DNA of 64,000 bases from Paraburkholderia bryophila (GTDB lineage: Bacteria; Pseudomonadota; Gammaproteobacteria; Burkholderiales; Burkholderiaceae): contig NZ_QLTK01000001.1 in assembly GCF_003269035.1 (NCBI RefSeq), positions 682,001-746,000 of the forward strand, read 5' to 3'. This document shows, piece by piece, positions 19,872 to 28,553 of this stretch. Position 1 is the stretch's first letter. The number at the start of each line of letters is the position of its first letter. The translations under genes were made by a program, and so were the position numbers. The notes under the pieces were generated by a model. It saw only the letters and a list, made by a program, of their open reading frames with translations, was not told the DNA's origin and did no database searches.

Positions 19872-19994
19872 CTACGAGGATAGGCGACGGGGCCACCGAG
19901 GCCGCGCGCGTCGCGCGCAGGCCATCATCGGGCTCAGCACCGGTTCATCGTCCGATACTGGAATCGTCTGGAACGCCTGGCTGGAAAACCCCAT
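19872..19994 (-). other. Candidate small ORF or small RNA before the orphan terminator
   Basis: A 40-codon frame (MGFSSQAFQT near its start, RRLSS at its end) closes 12 bases before the terminator stem, but its ribosome site is weak. The same stretch folds well: CCGTCGCC (19864-19871) pairs with GGCGACGG (19883-19890), and a GC-rich palindromic stretch, CGCGCGTCGCGCGC, follows at 19905-19918. A structured small RNA of about 150-200 nt is an equally good reading. Neither is recognised as a known family. Confidence 0.3.
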
Positions 19995-20145
19995 CGGCTT
20001 AACCAATCCGGCCCCATGAGCTTATAAAAGCAGCTTGTGTGCCAGTTGCTGGATGTCAGCGGGAAAATCTCGCAAGCGTTTGATTATTATTGGAATTTTC
20101 AGCGAGAGGGTGAGGCGAAGGAAGGCGGTGGAGCGGGCTTCGGCA

Positions 20146-20174
20146 GTTACGTCACCGGGGTAACGTCACGTTAC
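20146..20174. promoter_or_regulatory. Overlapping GTTACG/CGTTAC inverted repeats
   Basis: GTAACG-TCA-CGTTAC (20160-20174) is a perfect 6-3-6 inverted repeat. A further GTTACGTCAC lies directly before it (20146-20155). A second set of palindromic CGGCCG blocks follows at 20178-20222. This could be an operator or transcript structure; no regulator is identified. Confidence 0.35.
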
Positions 20175-20233
20175 ACGCGGCCGCACAGAACGGCCGCATA
20201 CGTTCGATTCATACGCGGCCGGCACGGCGGCGT

Positions 20234-20389
20234 TCAATGCGTGGGCCACTTCGGACGGTGCGCGGCGCTGTGTCGCAAACGCAGTCCCGCCGGCGGCCGC
20301 GATTCGCGCGGGCTCAACGCCGCTCCGCACACAAGCGCCAGGACGAGCAAGCTCGCCGCCCACATCCAGTAAGGAATCACGTCGAACAT
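20234..20389 (-). CDS. Hypothetical small membrane protein (51 aa)
   Basis: The frame reads MFDVIPYWMWAASLLVLALV and continues through one hydrophobic helix (about residues 5-25) into a basic tail ending KWPTH. GGAG lies 6 bases before the ATG, a good ribosome site. One transmembrane helix with an Arg-rich cytoplasmic tail fits a small bitopic inner-membrane protein. No family is recognised. It points toward the orphan terminator at 19826, about 375 bases downstream, which could end its transcript. Confidence 0.45.
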   Translation of the reverse strand: MFDVIPYWMWAASLLVLALVCGAALSPRESRPPAGLRLRHSAAHRPKWPTH

Positions 20390-20530
20390 GGCCAACTCCG
20401 GTTGATTGCCGGGTCATCCCGGTATCTCGCAGTCAAGCAAAACACATGCTCGGTTTCACGGGGGCACCGCCGGGCGGCCGGATGCGGATTTTGCCGGTTG
20501 TACGGCGGCGCCAGGCAAGACTTGTGAGCA

Positions 20531-20569
20531 AAAAAAACCCGTCCGGGACAGGTCCCGGACGGGTTTTTT
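20531..20569 (-). terminator. Rho-independent terminator of bamC
   Basis: A 12-bp stem, CCCGTCCGGGAC (20538-20549) with GTCCCGGACGGG (20552-20563), is flanked by A-rich and T-rich tracts on the two sides, so it could work in both directions. It lies 65 bases past the bamC stop. Confidence 0.92.
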
Positions 20570-20627
20570 ACCAACTGGGCTGCCTGCCTTGACTTACCGC
20601 CGCTTGCGGCAAGCCCGGACGGTTTGC

Positions 20628-21857
20628 TCAGTGCAACTGGTCGACCATCAGACTCATGATCTGTTTGGCCTGCGAGCTCTGATCGACGTCGCCCTTGTCG
20701 GTGACCACGGCAACGCGAGTCTGGTTAGGCGTCACGGCGCGCACGTTCACCAGATACTGTTTGGCAACCTTTTCCTTCTTGCCGTGGAAAATCTGGCTCC
20801 AGAAACCCTGTTCCGCCGAGCTCAGATCCTTCGGATCGACGTAGCGCACGAAGTAGAGGCCACGGCCCAGATCGCGGTCGTCGACAGTGAAGTTGCTGCG
20901 GTCGAGCGCGAGGCCCACGCGCAACCACGCGCGGTCGTACGGCTCGCCCAGCGTAAGCTCGGTCGACGAGAACTGCGCCTGCGTGTTCGGCGTGTCCGCG
21001 TCCGGCATGGGCTGCTGCGCCGACAACGCCACGTTTTGCGCCGCAGTGGCCGCCGCTGCCGACTTTGCCCCCGCGGTGGCCGCGTTCGGCGCGGTTTGCG
21101 CGCCGGCCGGCGACAGATCCGCGTTTTGCGTGTCACCCGATTTGCGCGAGTCGGCCAGCGCCAGGGCCGCCATCAGGCGCTTCAGGTATTCCTGTTCGAG
21201 ACCCGGATCGTTCGGCTTGGCTTCCCACTTGGTCGAATCGTTGTTCGGACCGGTGACCGCCTCACGCAAGCCCTTCTGGCTGATGAAGACATACGTGCCG
21301 CCGCCCGGCGACGATTCCAGACGCGTGCGGTACTTGTTGCGCTCCGAACTCACGTAGCTGTTGCCCATGGCTTTGGACAACGTGTTGCGGATCAGGCCGT
21401 CGTTGATCTGCGCGTGGGTTTCGTTCCAGTCGGTTTCCATCACGCCCTTGTCGCGCTGGTCGACCACCAGCAGGAACCCCTGCTCCTGCCAGAAGCGGCG
21501 GATTTGCGCCCAGGCCTGATCGGGCGACTTGTTGTCGATCACCAGCCAGCTCTCCGCGCCGTCGCGCTGGATGTGCATGCCGGTGACCGGCGGCACCACC
21601 ACCGTGGAATTGGCCGACGGCGCTTGCGCCTGAACCTGCTTGAGCGTGGACAACGAGGTTTCGCCGCCTTGCGGAGGCAACGAACGCTGATCGGCCGTCT
21701 CGTCGATCATGTTCGGCGGGACGGCAAGTGACACCTGCTTCGATTTCGAGTCGCTCTTGTAGTCGATTTTGGTCGGCGACGACGTGCCGCAGCCGGCAAC
21801 CAGACCGCCTGCCATCAGCATTACTGCAAACCGCTTGGTAAGACGAAGATCAGTCAT
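20628..21857 (-). CDS. bamC: Outer membrane assembly lipoprotein BamC (NlpB)
   Basis: This 409-aa protein has lipobox Cys23 (LVAGCGTSS). The flexible N-terminal segment, which contacts BamD in E. coli, contains VPPNMI and is followed by two helix-grip domains (about 90-225 and 295-405). They are separated by an Ala-rich linker around 235-290. It is part of the BAM complex inserting beta-barrel proteins in the outer membrane. GGAAGGA lies about 10 bases before the ATG. In E. coli nlpB follows dapA; no dapA is present here. Confidence 0.9.
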   Translation of the reverse strand: MTDLRLTKRFAVMLMAGGLVAGCGTSSPTKIDYKSDSKSKQVSLAVPPNMIDETADQRSLPPQGGETSLSTLKQVQAQAPSANSTVVVPPVTGMHIQRDGAESWLVIDNKSPDQAWAQIRRFWQEQGFLLVVDQRDKGVMETDWNETHAQINDGLIRNTLSKAMGNSYVSSERNKYRTRLESSPGGGTYVFISQKGLREAVTGPNNDSTKWEAKPNDPGLEQEYLKRLMAALALADSRKSGDTQNADLSPAGAQTAPNAATAGAKSAAAATAAQNVALSAQQPMPDADTPNTQAQFSSTELTLGEPYDRAWLRVGLALDRSNFTVDDRDLGRGLYFVRYVDPKDLSSAEQGFWSQIFHGKKEKVAKQYLVNVRAVTPNQTRVAVVTDKGDVDQSSQAKQIMSLMVDQLH

Positions 21858-22314
21858 GTTCGGGGAATCCTTCCGCTACGCCACGGCAAGTTTCCGTGGA
21901 TCAACCCAACATTTTACCGATCCCGGCGAGTCGTGTGCAAAAACTGGGGTTTGCCTGAGAAATGAGCAGCGTGCGCGGCCTTGCCGAGCCGTGCGGGTGG
22001 CCTGCTGAGCTCACGTTTTTGCGACGCGCACGCGGCGCTTTCGGTCACGGGGGAAAGCCGGGCTTCGAGCGTTTTCATCCTGCTCTCGCGCGGCATATTT
22101 AACAATCCGCAACCTTTCCCAATTAATTGTCGGATGTATCTCACATGCGCGTCAGATCCTTGTTTTAAAGCCCTTTCGCGTCCGTTTGGCCGGTCAATTT
22201 TGAGACTCGTCGATCCGGCGAATCGCCTGCAGGACAAAGATCAGGAAACCTCAGTGTTATCTTGAATTGGACGTCTCAATAAGTTTGAGCGCTTCCATTG
22301 CGAGATCGACCGTT
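21858..22314. other. Intergenic region between divergent bamC and DUF2844 genes
   Basis: These 457 bases include an A/T-richer block (about 22090-22140) that may hold promoters. No gene, operator or RNA element is recognised. Confidence 0.5.
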
Positions 22315-22779
22315 ATGCCAAAACCCCTTGTTCGTCAGGCCCTGAACGTTCTGGCGCTGGCCGTTCCCCTTGCGTGCGCGAATGTCCCCGCGCACGCCGA
22401 ACTGGGCGGCGCGATGCCGCTGCAAGCCGATTCGAGCGGCGCCACGCCGCAAACCCTGCTGAACGGCGCGCTGCGCATGCGCACGCTGACCGATGCCGGC
22501 ATGACGACCGTCAACGAATACGCCACCAGTACCGGGCTGATCGTCGCCTATGCGTGGCAAGGCCCGACCATGCCGGATCTGCACGCGCTGCTGGGTCCGT
22601 ACGCCCAGTCGTACCGCAGCGGCGCCGCAGCGGCTGCGGCGAGCGGCAATCTGCATGCGTCGCGCGTGGTTCGCCCGGACGTGATCGTCGAGTCCGGCGG
22701 CCCGATGCGCGGCTACGTGGGACGCGCGTGGCTGCCGTCGGCGTTGCCGGCGGGCGTCGCGGCCGATGACTTCCGCTAA
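22315..22779 (+). CDS. DUF2844 secreted protein
   Basis: This 154-aa protein has a Sec signal peptide cleaved near VPAHA. The DUF2844 block contains YATSTGLIVAYAWQGPTMPDL and ends with GGPMRGYVGRAWLP. Function is unknown. The start at 22315 gives a normal signal peptide; an ATG 16 codons upstream is possible. It is followed by a DUF3443 gene 88 bp downstream; the two families are commonly neighbours in Burkholderiales and probably act together in the envelope. Confidence 0.85.
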   Translation: MPKPLVRQALNVLALAVPLACANVPAHAELGGAMPLQADSSGATPQTLLNGALRMRTLTDAGMTTVNEYATSTGLIVAYAWQGPTMPDLHALLGPYAQSYRSGAAAAAASGNLHASRVVRPDVIVESGGPMRGYVGRAWLPSALPAGVAADDFR

Positions 22780-22867
22780 TGGACGATGGCGGGCCGCGCC
22801 CGCCCGCCGTGCCCCCGCCCCAAGCCCGCCCTCGTCAAAAAACAACGCGCCGGAGACCTCCCGCACC

Positions 22868-24139
22868 ATGACCCCGTCCTTCTCCCTACTCACGCTGGTC
22901 GTCGCTTGCGCCACGCTCGCCGGTTGCGGCGGCGGCAGCGGTGGAGGCACAGGCGGCAGCAGCACGCCGACCAGCGCCCCCCAAACCGGCGCCGCCCCGC
23001 TCGGCGCCAGCGCGCCGTCCAGCGCCTCCGCGCCCGCCGCCAGCACATCGGTGCCGCAATCGACCATTCCGAACGTCCAGCCGATTGCCGTCACCACCGC
23101 GCCGGGCCTGACGCGCAACCTGCTGACGACGAGCGTCACCGTCTGCCAGCCCGGCACCGACAACTGCGCAACGATCGACAATATTCAGGTCGACACCGGC
23201 TCGCACGGCTTGCGGATTCTGGCGTCGGCGCTACCGGCGAGCGTCCCGCTCGGGGCGATCCCGTCGGGCAACGGCATCACCGGCGAGTGCGCGGTGTTCG
23301 GCGGCGGCTACGCGTGGGGCGCGGTGCGCAGCGCGGACGTGCGCATGGCCGGCCAACTGGCCGCGTCGATCCCGATCCAGTTGATCTCCGACCCGGCGGC
23401 GCCGACCGTCCCGACCGACTGCGCCGCCTCCGGCCCGGCCATGCTGACGGTCGCGAGCTTGCGCTCCAACGGCATTCTGGGTATCGGGCTGTTCGCGGCC
23501 GACTGCGGCGCCGGCTGTGTCAACGCCGCGTTGCCGCGCTGGTACTACAGTTGCGACGCGAACGGCGCCTGCGTTGCAAGCACCCAAGCGCTCGCGCAAC
23601 AGGTGACCAACCCGGTCAGCCGCTTCGAGCTCGACAACAACGGCGTCGTGATCGACCTGCCGCCGGTCGCCGACAATGGCGCGGCCAACGTCTCCGGCTC
23701 GCTGATCTTCGGCATCGATACTCAGGCGAACAACACGCTCGGCGCCGCCGGCGTGGTCAAGGCCAATTCTCTGACGGGCTACGTGGTCACCACGAGCGGC
23801 GGACAAACCTACTCGCAAAGCTATATCGACAGCGGCTCGAACGGGCTTTTCTTCAGCAACGCGCAATTGCCGCAGTGCGGTTTCTGGTATTGCCCCAGCG
23901 CGGCGCTGGCCGCCAGCGCCGCGATTACGGGCACGAACGGCATCTCGAACCCGGTGTCGTTCGAGATCGGCAATTCGCGCGTCCTGTTCGCCTCGGCGAA
24001 CAACGCTTTCGACAACCTGGCCGGCGTGGCCGGTAGCAGCTTCGGCTGGGGCCTGCCGTTCTTCTTCGGACGACGGGTCTACACCGCGATTTCGGCACGC
24101 GTGACGTCGGCGGGACCGGGGCCGTATTACGCTTTCTGA
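22868..24139 (+). CDS. DUF3443 lipoprotein, aspartic-protease-like
   Basis: This 423-aa protein has lipobox Cys20 (CATLAGC) followed by Gly runs and a Ser/Ala/Pro linker to about residue 70. The DUF3443 region has two aspartic-protease-type active-site motifs: VDTGSHGLRIL at about residue 105 and IDSGSNGLFF at about 325. Each opens one half of the chain, the arrangement of a two-lobed pepsin-like fold. Cysteine pairs such as CQPGTDNC suggest disulfides. If active it would be a surface or periplasmic acid protease; activity is unproven. GGAGA lies 10-12 bases before ATG 22868. Confidence 0.82.
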   Translation: MTPSFSLLTLVVACATLAGCGGGSGGGTGGSSTPTSAPQTGAAPLGASAPSSASAPAASTSVPQSTIPNVQPIAVTTAPGLTRNLLTTSVTVCQPGTDNCATIDNIQVDTGSHGLRILASALPASVPLGAIPSGNGITGECAVFGGGYAWGAVRSADVRMAGQLAASIPIQLISDPAAPTVPTDCAASGPAMLTVASLRSNGILGIGLFAADCGAGCVNAALPRWYYSCDANGACVASTQALAQQVTNPVSRFELDNNGVVIDLPPVADNGAANVSGSLIFGIDTQANNTLGAAGVVKANSLTGYVVTTSGGQTYSQSYIDSGSNGLFFSNAQLPQCGFWYCPSAALAASAAITGTNGISNPVSFEIGNSRVLFASANNAFDNLAGVAGSSFGWGLPFFFGRRVYTAISARVTSAGPGPYYAF

Positions 24140-24335
24140 CTTACGCTTTTTGACGCGGAGGGCTGGTTCTGACAGATTCGCCCGACACGCGTCATGAAGG
24201 CGTCGCTTTCAGAAGCGGAAACTTCTCGAATTGGTGGCATGGGGCAATTTGGATGCAATCGACTGCGATAATCTTCGGCTTCGACTAACGTCGTTTTCAT
24301 TTAGTTAGTCATGCGTATTTCGAGAGATTTGCCTG

Positions 24336-26216
24336 ATGCAAGAAGCCACCTTCTCGCTCGACCACTTCGAGCAACTTGTCTACACGCGCCAGCATGTCAA
24401 GGCGTCGATCCAGCTCATCGCCGGGTTGGTGCTGTTGCAGCAGACACGCGGCAAGCTGGACCACAGCTTCGTTGCATCGGGCATGCTCGAGCTTACGCCC
24501 ATCGAGCAACGCCAACGCTTTTGCAGCCGTCTCGCGAGCGCGTCGTCCACGCTGTTCGCCGATCCGGATTTCAAGCTGCCCGGCGAGTGCCTCAAGCTGT
24601 TTCTGACGCTGCACGAATGGCTAGGCCTGGTGTTCTCGACCACGCCGTTCGGCAATGCCGATCCGGTGATCCGTCATCTGAACCCACGGGGTCCGGAGAA
24701 CACGCAGTTTCTTGCTGGCGACAGCTTCGTCGAAAAACTGTGCGTGCTGTATTCGACCGAGTCGGAACTGGAAATCGACTTCGCCGCGCTGTGGGCGTAC
24801 GACAAAACCCTCGCGGCCAGTCTCGCGCTCGTGCTACTCGCCCCCACGTTCAAGGCCTCACCGAGCGCACATCTCAAACGCGAAGCGCTGATTGAATGGC
24901 TGCCCGGCAAGTTGCGGCAGATCGGCGACCTCGACGACTTACCTACCGCCCTGCTGCATAACGCCTATATGTTCTGCAGCTACGCGGACTCACCGCGACG
25001 GCATGAGATCAAGCGGGACATCAACGTGCTGGTGCGTCGCAAACTGGCGCAACTCGGCCTGACCGACCTGCCGGCGGCGGCGCCGGCCGCAGCGCCGGCG
25101 AAAAACCGCACGCGCAGCGGCAAGAAACCGCTGATGCTGGTCGTGCTGGAGTGGTTCGGCGGCGCTCACTCAATTTACCGCACGCATTCACGCACGCTGG
25201 AAGCGGCACGCGAGCATTTCGAGGTGGTGGGCTTCGGGTTCGGTTACGCAATCGACGACATCGGTCGCGCGGTCTTCGATCGTTTCATCGAACTGGAGCA
25301 GCCGGAATACATCGGCGAGTGCCTGAAGACGATTCGCGACTTTGCCGAGACGGAAAAGGCGGACGTGCTGTATATGCCGAGCGTCGGCATGTTCGTGCTC
25401 AGCGTGTTCATGTCGAATCTGCGCGTCGCACCGCTGCAGATCGCCGGCCTGGGTCACCCGGCCACCACGCACTCCGACAAGATCGACTACGTGAGCGTCG
25501 AAGAAGACTACGTCGGCGACCCCGCCTGCTTTAGCGAGCGCCTGCTCAAGCTGCCGAAGAATGGTCAACCGTACCGCCCTTCCGTGTCGTTGCCGGATAT
25601 CGTCGCGCGGGTCCCGCCGTCGCGCGAGACCTTGGAGATCGTCGTCACGGCCAGCGCGATGAAGCTGAATCCGGGTTTTCTCGACGCGTGCCGCGAGATC
25701 GGCGCGCGCGCCACCACGCCGGTCGAGTTTCATTTCTTGAGCGGCGTGCCGGCAGGTTTGCCGCTGGAGCGAATCCGCGACGTGATCGGCCGAGCCCTGC
25801 CGCGCGCTGTCGTGCATGGTTTTTACGGTTACGCGGGCTATCTGGCGTGCGTCGATCGCGCCGATCTGTTTCTCAGCCCGTTTCCGTTCGGTAATACCAA
25901 CGGCATTGTCGACGCGCTTACGCTGGGTTTGCCGGGTGTCTGCAAACGCGGCGCGGAGGTGTTCGAGCGGATCGACGGCGCGTTGTTCGAGCGGGTCGGC
26001 ATGCCGTCGTGGACCACGGCCGATAGCGTCGAAGACTACGTCGCCGCCGCGGTGCGAATGATCGACTCACACGACGAACGCAAGCTGTTACGGCAGCGTT
26101 TGATCGATACGCGGGCGGTGGAGCGGTGCTTCGAAGGTCGGCCGCAGGCGTTTGGCGAGCGGGTGCGCGAGCTGACGCGGGAAAAGAAAAGCCATCGCTT
26201 GGAGGCGATGGCTTGA
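24336..26216 (+). CDS. HMW1C-like peptide N-glycosyltransferase (GT41)
   Basis: This 626-aa protein matches the usual 620-650 aa of HMW1C/ApNGT enzymes. The N-terminal helical half (1-260) corresponds to the AAD fold, and an Ala/Pro linker leads into two Rossmann lobes from about residue 268. Diagnostic blocks are LGHPATTHSDKIDYVSVEEDYVGD and PFPFGNTNGIVDALTLGL, then KRGAEVFERIDG; the D in NGIVD and the K in TASAMKLNP correspond to catalytic/UDP-sugar residues in ApNGT. The family transfers hexose to Asn in NX(S/T) of cytoplasmic pre-adhesins. No adhesin or TpsB gene is nearby, so its target is unknown. Confidence 0.9.
   Translation: MQEATFSLDHFEQLVYTRQHVKASIQLIAGLVLLQQTRGKLDHSFVASGMLELTPIEQRQRFCSRLASASSTLFADPDFKLPGECLKLFLTLHEWLGLVFSTTPFGNADPVIRHLNPRGPENTQFLAGDSFVEKLCVLYSTESELEIDFAALWAYDKTLAASLALVLLAPTFKASPSAHLKREALIEWLPGKLRQIGDLDDLPTALLHNAYMFCSYADSPRRHEIKRDINVLVRRKLAQLGLTDLPAAAPAAAPAKNRTRSGKKPLMLVVLEWFGGAHSIYRTHSRTLEAAREHFEVVGFGFGYAIDDIGRAVFDRFIELEQPEYIGECLKTIRDFAETEKADVLYMPSVGMFVLSVFMSNLRVAPLQIAGLGHPATTHSDKIDYVSVEEDYVGDPACFSERLLKLPKNGQPYRPSVSLPDIVARVPPSRETLEIVVTASAMKLNPGFLDACREIGARATTPVEFHFLSGVPAGLPLERIRDVIGRALPRAVVHGFYGYAGYLACVDRADLFLSPFPFGNTNGIVDALTLGLPGVCKRGAEVFERIDGALFERVGMPSWTTADSVEDYVAAAVRMIDSHDERKLLRQRLIDTRAVERCFEGRPQAFGERVRELTREKKSHRLEAMA
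26181..26214 (-). terminator. Minus-strand terminator inside the 3' end of the glycosyltransferase gene
   Basis: On the minus strand, AAGCCATCGC pairs with GCGATGGCTT across a 6-base loop and is followed by TTTCTTTTC. The hairpin reaches to the first base of the plus-strand TGA stop, so it doubles as the last codons (EKKSHRLEAMA) of the glycosyltransferase. Confidence 0.75.
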
Positions 26217-26350
26217 GGGTGGTTCGGGCTTAGCGTTGGTTTGAGGCTAGGGCCTCAAGCGGCGCGACCGCGACCGCGACACCGACCGGGAGCAAGCTCG
26301 CCCGTGCCACGACGCACCAAGGCATCGAAAAACCGAAGCACCAACGCGAT

Positions 26351-26947
26351 TTACTCTTCGGCGGCCTCATCAGGCGGCGCGGCGAGCTTGGCAGGCGCCA
26401 GCCAGGTGAACACCCCCAATGTCTCGCCATGGAATGTGCATTCGGCAGCGGCGGCCGTCGTGGTCTTCTTCGGCTTGGCGTCTTTGGCCGAAGGCGCTCC
26501 GGCGCTCGAAGCCGCCGCAGCCATGGCTGCCGGTGCCGCCGCTGTCTCCGATGCCCCGGAGCCATTCGCTATCGCGACAGACTCCGAAGCAGACGCCGAA
26601 GCCGGCGAAGCAGCCGAAGCCGCCCGCACGCCCGAAGCCGCGTACGCCATCTGCCCGGTCTGCGCGGCTGAAGCCGTAACCGGCGCCGCCACCTTCGGCA
26701 CGACAGGCGGCGTGGCGGCCGCCACTTCCGACGCGGTCATCACGTGTTCGATCGTCCCTTCCGCCACCACCCGTGTACCGTCGATTGCCGTACCCGCATG
26801 ATCGATCTTCAACGTATCCGCGGAGGTGTCGGCCAGCTTGCTTCGCATCAACTGCTCGCATGCGCTCGGGTTCTTATAGACGGCACAGCCGGCCAGCAAC
26901 GTGGCAGCGGTCGCGACGCAGACGAGGGAGAGAATGCGAATCTTCAT
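26351..26947 (-). CDS. Ala-rich lipoprotein of unknown function
   Basis: This 198-aa protein has lipobox Cys21 (TLLAGC) followed by AVYKNPSACEQLMRSKL, then KIDHAGTAIDGTRVVAEGT, a compact segment conserved in feel but not assigned. Residues about 90-165 are Ala/Ser-rich and probably disordered. A short C-terminal block, ECTFHGETLGVFTWLAP, may be a second conserved piece. It is probably a periplasm-facing lipoprotein. ATG 26947 gives the expected signal peptide. Its likely terminator lies about 140 bases downstream, inside the convergent gene. Confidence 0.72.
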   Translation of the reverse strand: MKIRILSLVCVATAATLLAGCAVYKNPSACEQLMRSKLADTSADTLKIDHAGTAIDGTRVVAEGTIEHVMTASEVAAATPPVVPKVAAPVTASAAQTGQMAYAASGVRAASAASPASASASESVAIANGSGASETAAAPAAMAAAASSAGAPSAKDAKPKKTTTAAAAECTFHGETLGVFTWLAPAKLAAPPDEAAEE

Positions 26948-27214
26948 TGATGTTCCGTTTTTCAAGCCGTCGGCAATTGTAGCTTACGGGGCGCACACTC
27001 GACCTCGGCCGCGACCGGCTGCGCAACGCGCGGACCGCGAGCCGTGGACCTCGCGCAAAACGGCATGCAACGGGTCAAAACCTTGACCGCGTCGGCACGT
27101 ATTGGCATCGTGTCGATCGGCCGCCGACGTTGCGCCGCGCGGCTGCCTTTCCCGCCTGCGCCCTTCACGGGACGCAGTCCGGCTTCGTCACCCCGTATCG
27201 ACCGGCTTTCCCGC

Positions 27215-27823
27215 ATGCTCAGCCTTGCCCTGCTCGCCATCGCGGCCTACGCCGCCACCAACATCGACAATCTGTTCGTGTTGCTCGCCTTCCTCGCGGA
27301 AGCGGGACGCGAGCGGCGTCGTGTGATCGCGGGGCAATTTGCCGGCTCGCTGGTCCTGGTCGTGGCGGCGATTCTGCTGGCGGCGCTGCTCACGCGCTTG
27401 CCCACCGGTTACGTCGGCCTGCTCGGCATCTTGCCGATTGGCGTTGGGCTCGCCAAGGCCTGGGAGCGCTTTAGTCCGTCCAGCGCCACCCCGACAAGCG
27501 CGTCCGTACCGCCCGCCACCGTGCGCGGTGGCTCATCCTGGTGGACCGTAGCGTGCGTGGCGGTCGCCAACGGTTCGGACAACATTGCCGTCTACGTGCC
27601 GTTGTACGCCAGTCATTCCCATGCTGACGGTATGTTCATCTCGCTGGTATTTGTCGTGATGATCGGGCTGTGGTGCCTCGGCGCGGTGTGGCTCGTCGAA
27701 CATCCGTTACTCGGCGCGCCGATCCGGCGTTACGGTACGGCGCTGCTGCCGCTGATCCTGCTGGTGATCGGCGTGTCCGTGATCGTGCAGAACGACACGC
27801 TGCCGATCGTGTTCGGCCTCTGA
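27215..27823 (+). CDS. CadD-like cadmium resistance transporter
   Basis: This 202-aa protein has five or six predicted helices. Two inverted-repeat motifs, AATNIDNLFVLLAF near the start and VANGSDNIAVYVPLY at about 115, are the paired Asn/Asp signatures of the CadD family in the LysE superfamily. It probably exports a divalent metal or cation across the inner membrane; specificity cannot be read. ATG 27215 (MLSLALLAIAAYAAT) is chosen by alignment with the family start. No metalloregulator gene is adjacent. Confidence 0.82.
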   Translation: MLSLALLAIAAYAATNIDNLFVLLAFLAEAGRERRRVIAGQFAGSLVLVVAAILLAALLTRLPTGYVGLLGILPIGVGLAKAWERFSPSSATPTSASVPPATVRGGSSWWTVACVAVANGSDNIAVYVPLYASHSHADGMFISLVFVVMIGLWCLGAVWLVEHPLLGAPIRRYGTALLPLILLVIGVSVIVQNDTLPIVFGL

Positions 27824-27934
27824 CAGGCTCGACCAGCCCTTAGAACCAGCCCTTGGATAGTCAGCAACCGGCCTGTGCGGAGATGCGCTGCACATCAGCG
27901 CGCGATGCAGCACGGCCGTTCTCCCGCCGAGCTT

Positions 27935-28249
27935 TCAGTTGGCCGGCATCGACGGCGTGGCGGTCGGCTGCACATACGTGCGCACGCCCGCGAGCGGCGA
28001 GCCGTAGCCGCCGGCATTCGTGTTGTTCGGCAAACCGTTCACCAATTGCGCGCGCGGGTCGGTCGGATTCAGATTCATCTCGCCAGCCTGCTGGTTGCCG
28101 TGCGTCGGATATTCGCTGCCGCGCGCGGCGTTCGGCATCAGACGTAAACCATTTTGCGGCGCGTTGACGTCGTCCTGCGCGGCGATCCCGCACGCGGCGG
28201 CGCACAGCAAGATCCGTACTGCCTTCAATGTCCTCGACGTTCGATTCAT
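27935..28249 (-). CDS. Hypothetical secreted protein
   Basis: This 104-aa protein begins MNRTSRTLKAVRILLCAAACGIAAQ, a plausible signal peptide; the mature part is polar, Asn/Pro/Gly-rich (GNQQAGEMNLNPTDPRAQ, then NNTNAGGYGSPLAGVRTYVQP). No family is recognised. GGAGGC 4-9 bases before the ATG supports the start. Confidence 0.7.
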   Translation of the reverse strand: MNRTSRTLKAVRILLCAAACGIAAQDDVNAPQNGLRLMPNAARGSEYPTHGNQQAGEMNLNPTDPRAQLVNGLPNNTNAGGYGSPLAGVRTYVQPTATPSMPAN

Positions 28250-28553
28250 GGCTGCCTCCGGCAAAGTGAAAAGAAGTGATCGCGTCCGCGGTTTCCGATC
28301 GGGTGATCCGGCGATCCAGCGCGCGGCCAACGCTGATCCCCTTATTTATACACACCGCCGTCCGGTTCGGATTCGGCAACTTCGGCCATGTCAATCTCGA
28401 CTCACCCACTGCAATCGCCGCAAACAGCGCGCCCGCTCACCCGCCGTCGCAGCGCAATCCTCCGCCTCCCACGCCGCAGCATCAGCAGCAAATTCCGCCA
28501 ACGCCTATCTTTATTCCGATTGATAATTTCCCCGCGATTCGAACGCCCCGATA
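28250..28553. other. Intergenic region between divergent genes
   Basis: These 304 bases contain an A/T block around 28339-28352 (CCTTATTTATACAC) that may be a promoter. Nothing else is recognised. Confidence 0.45.
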
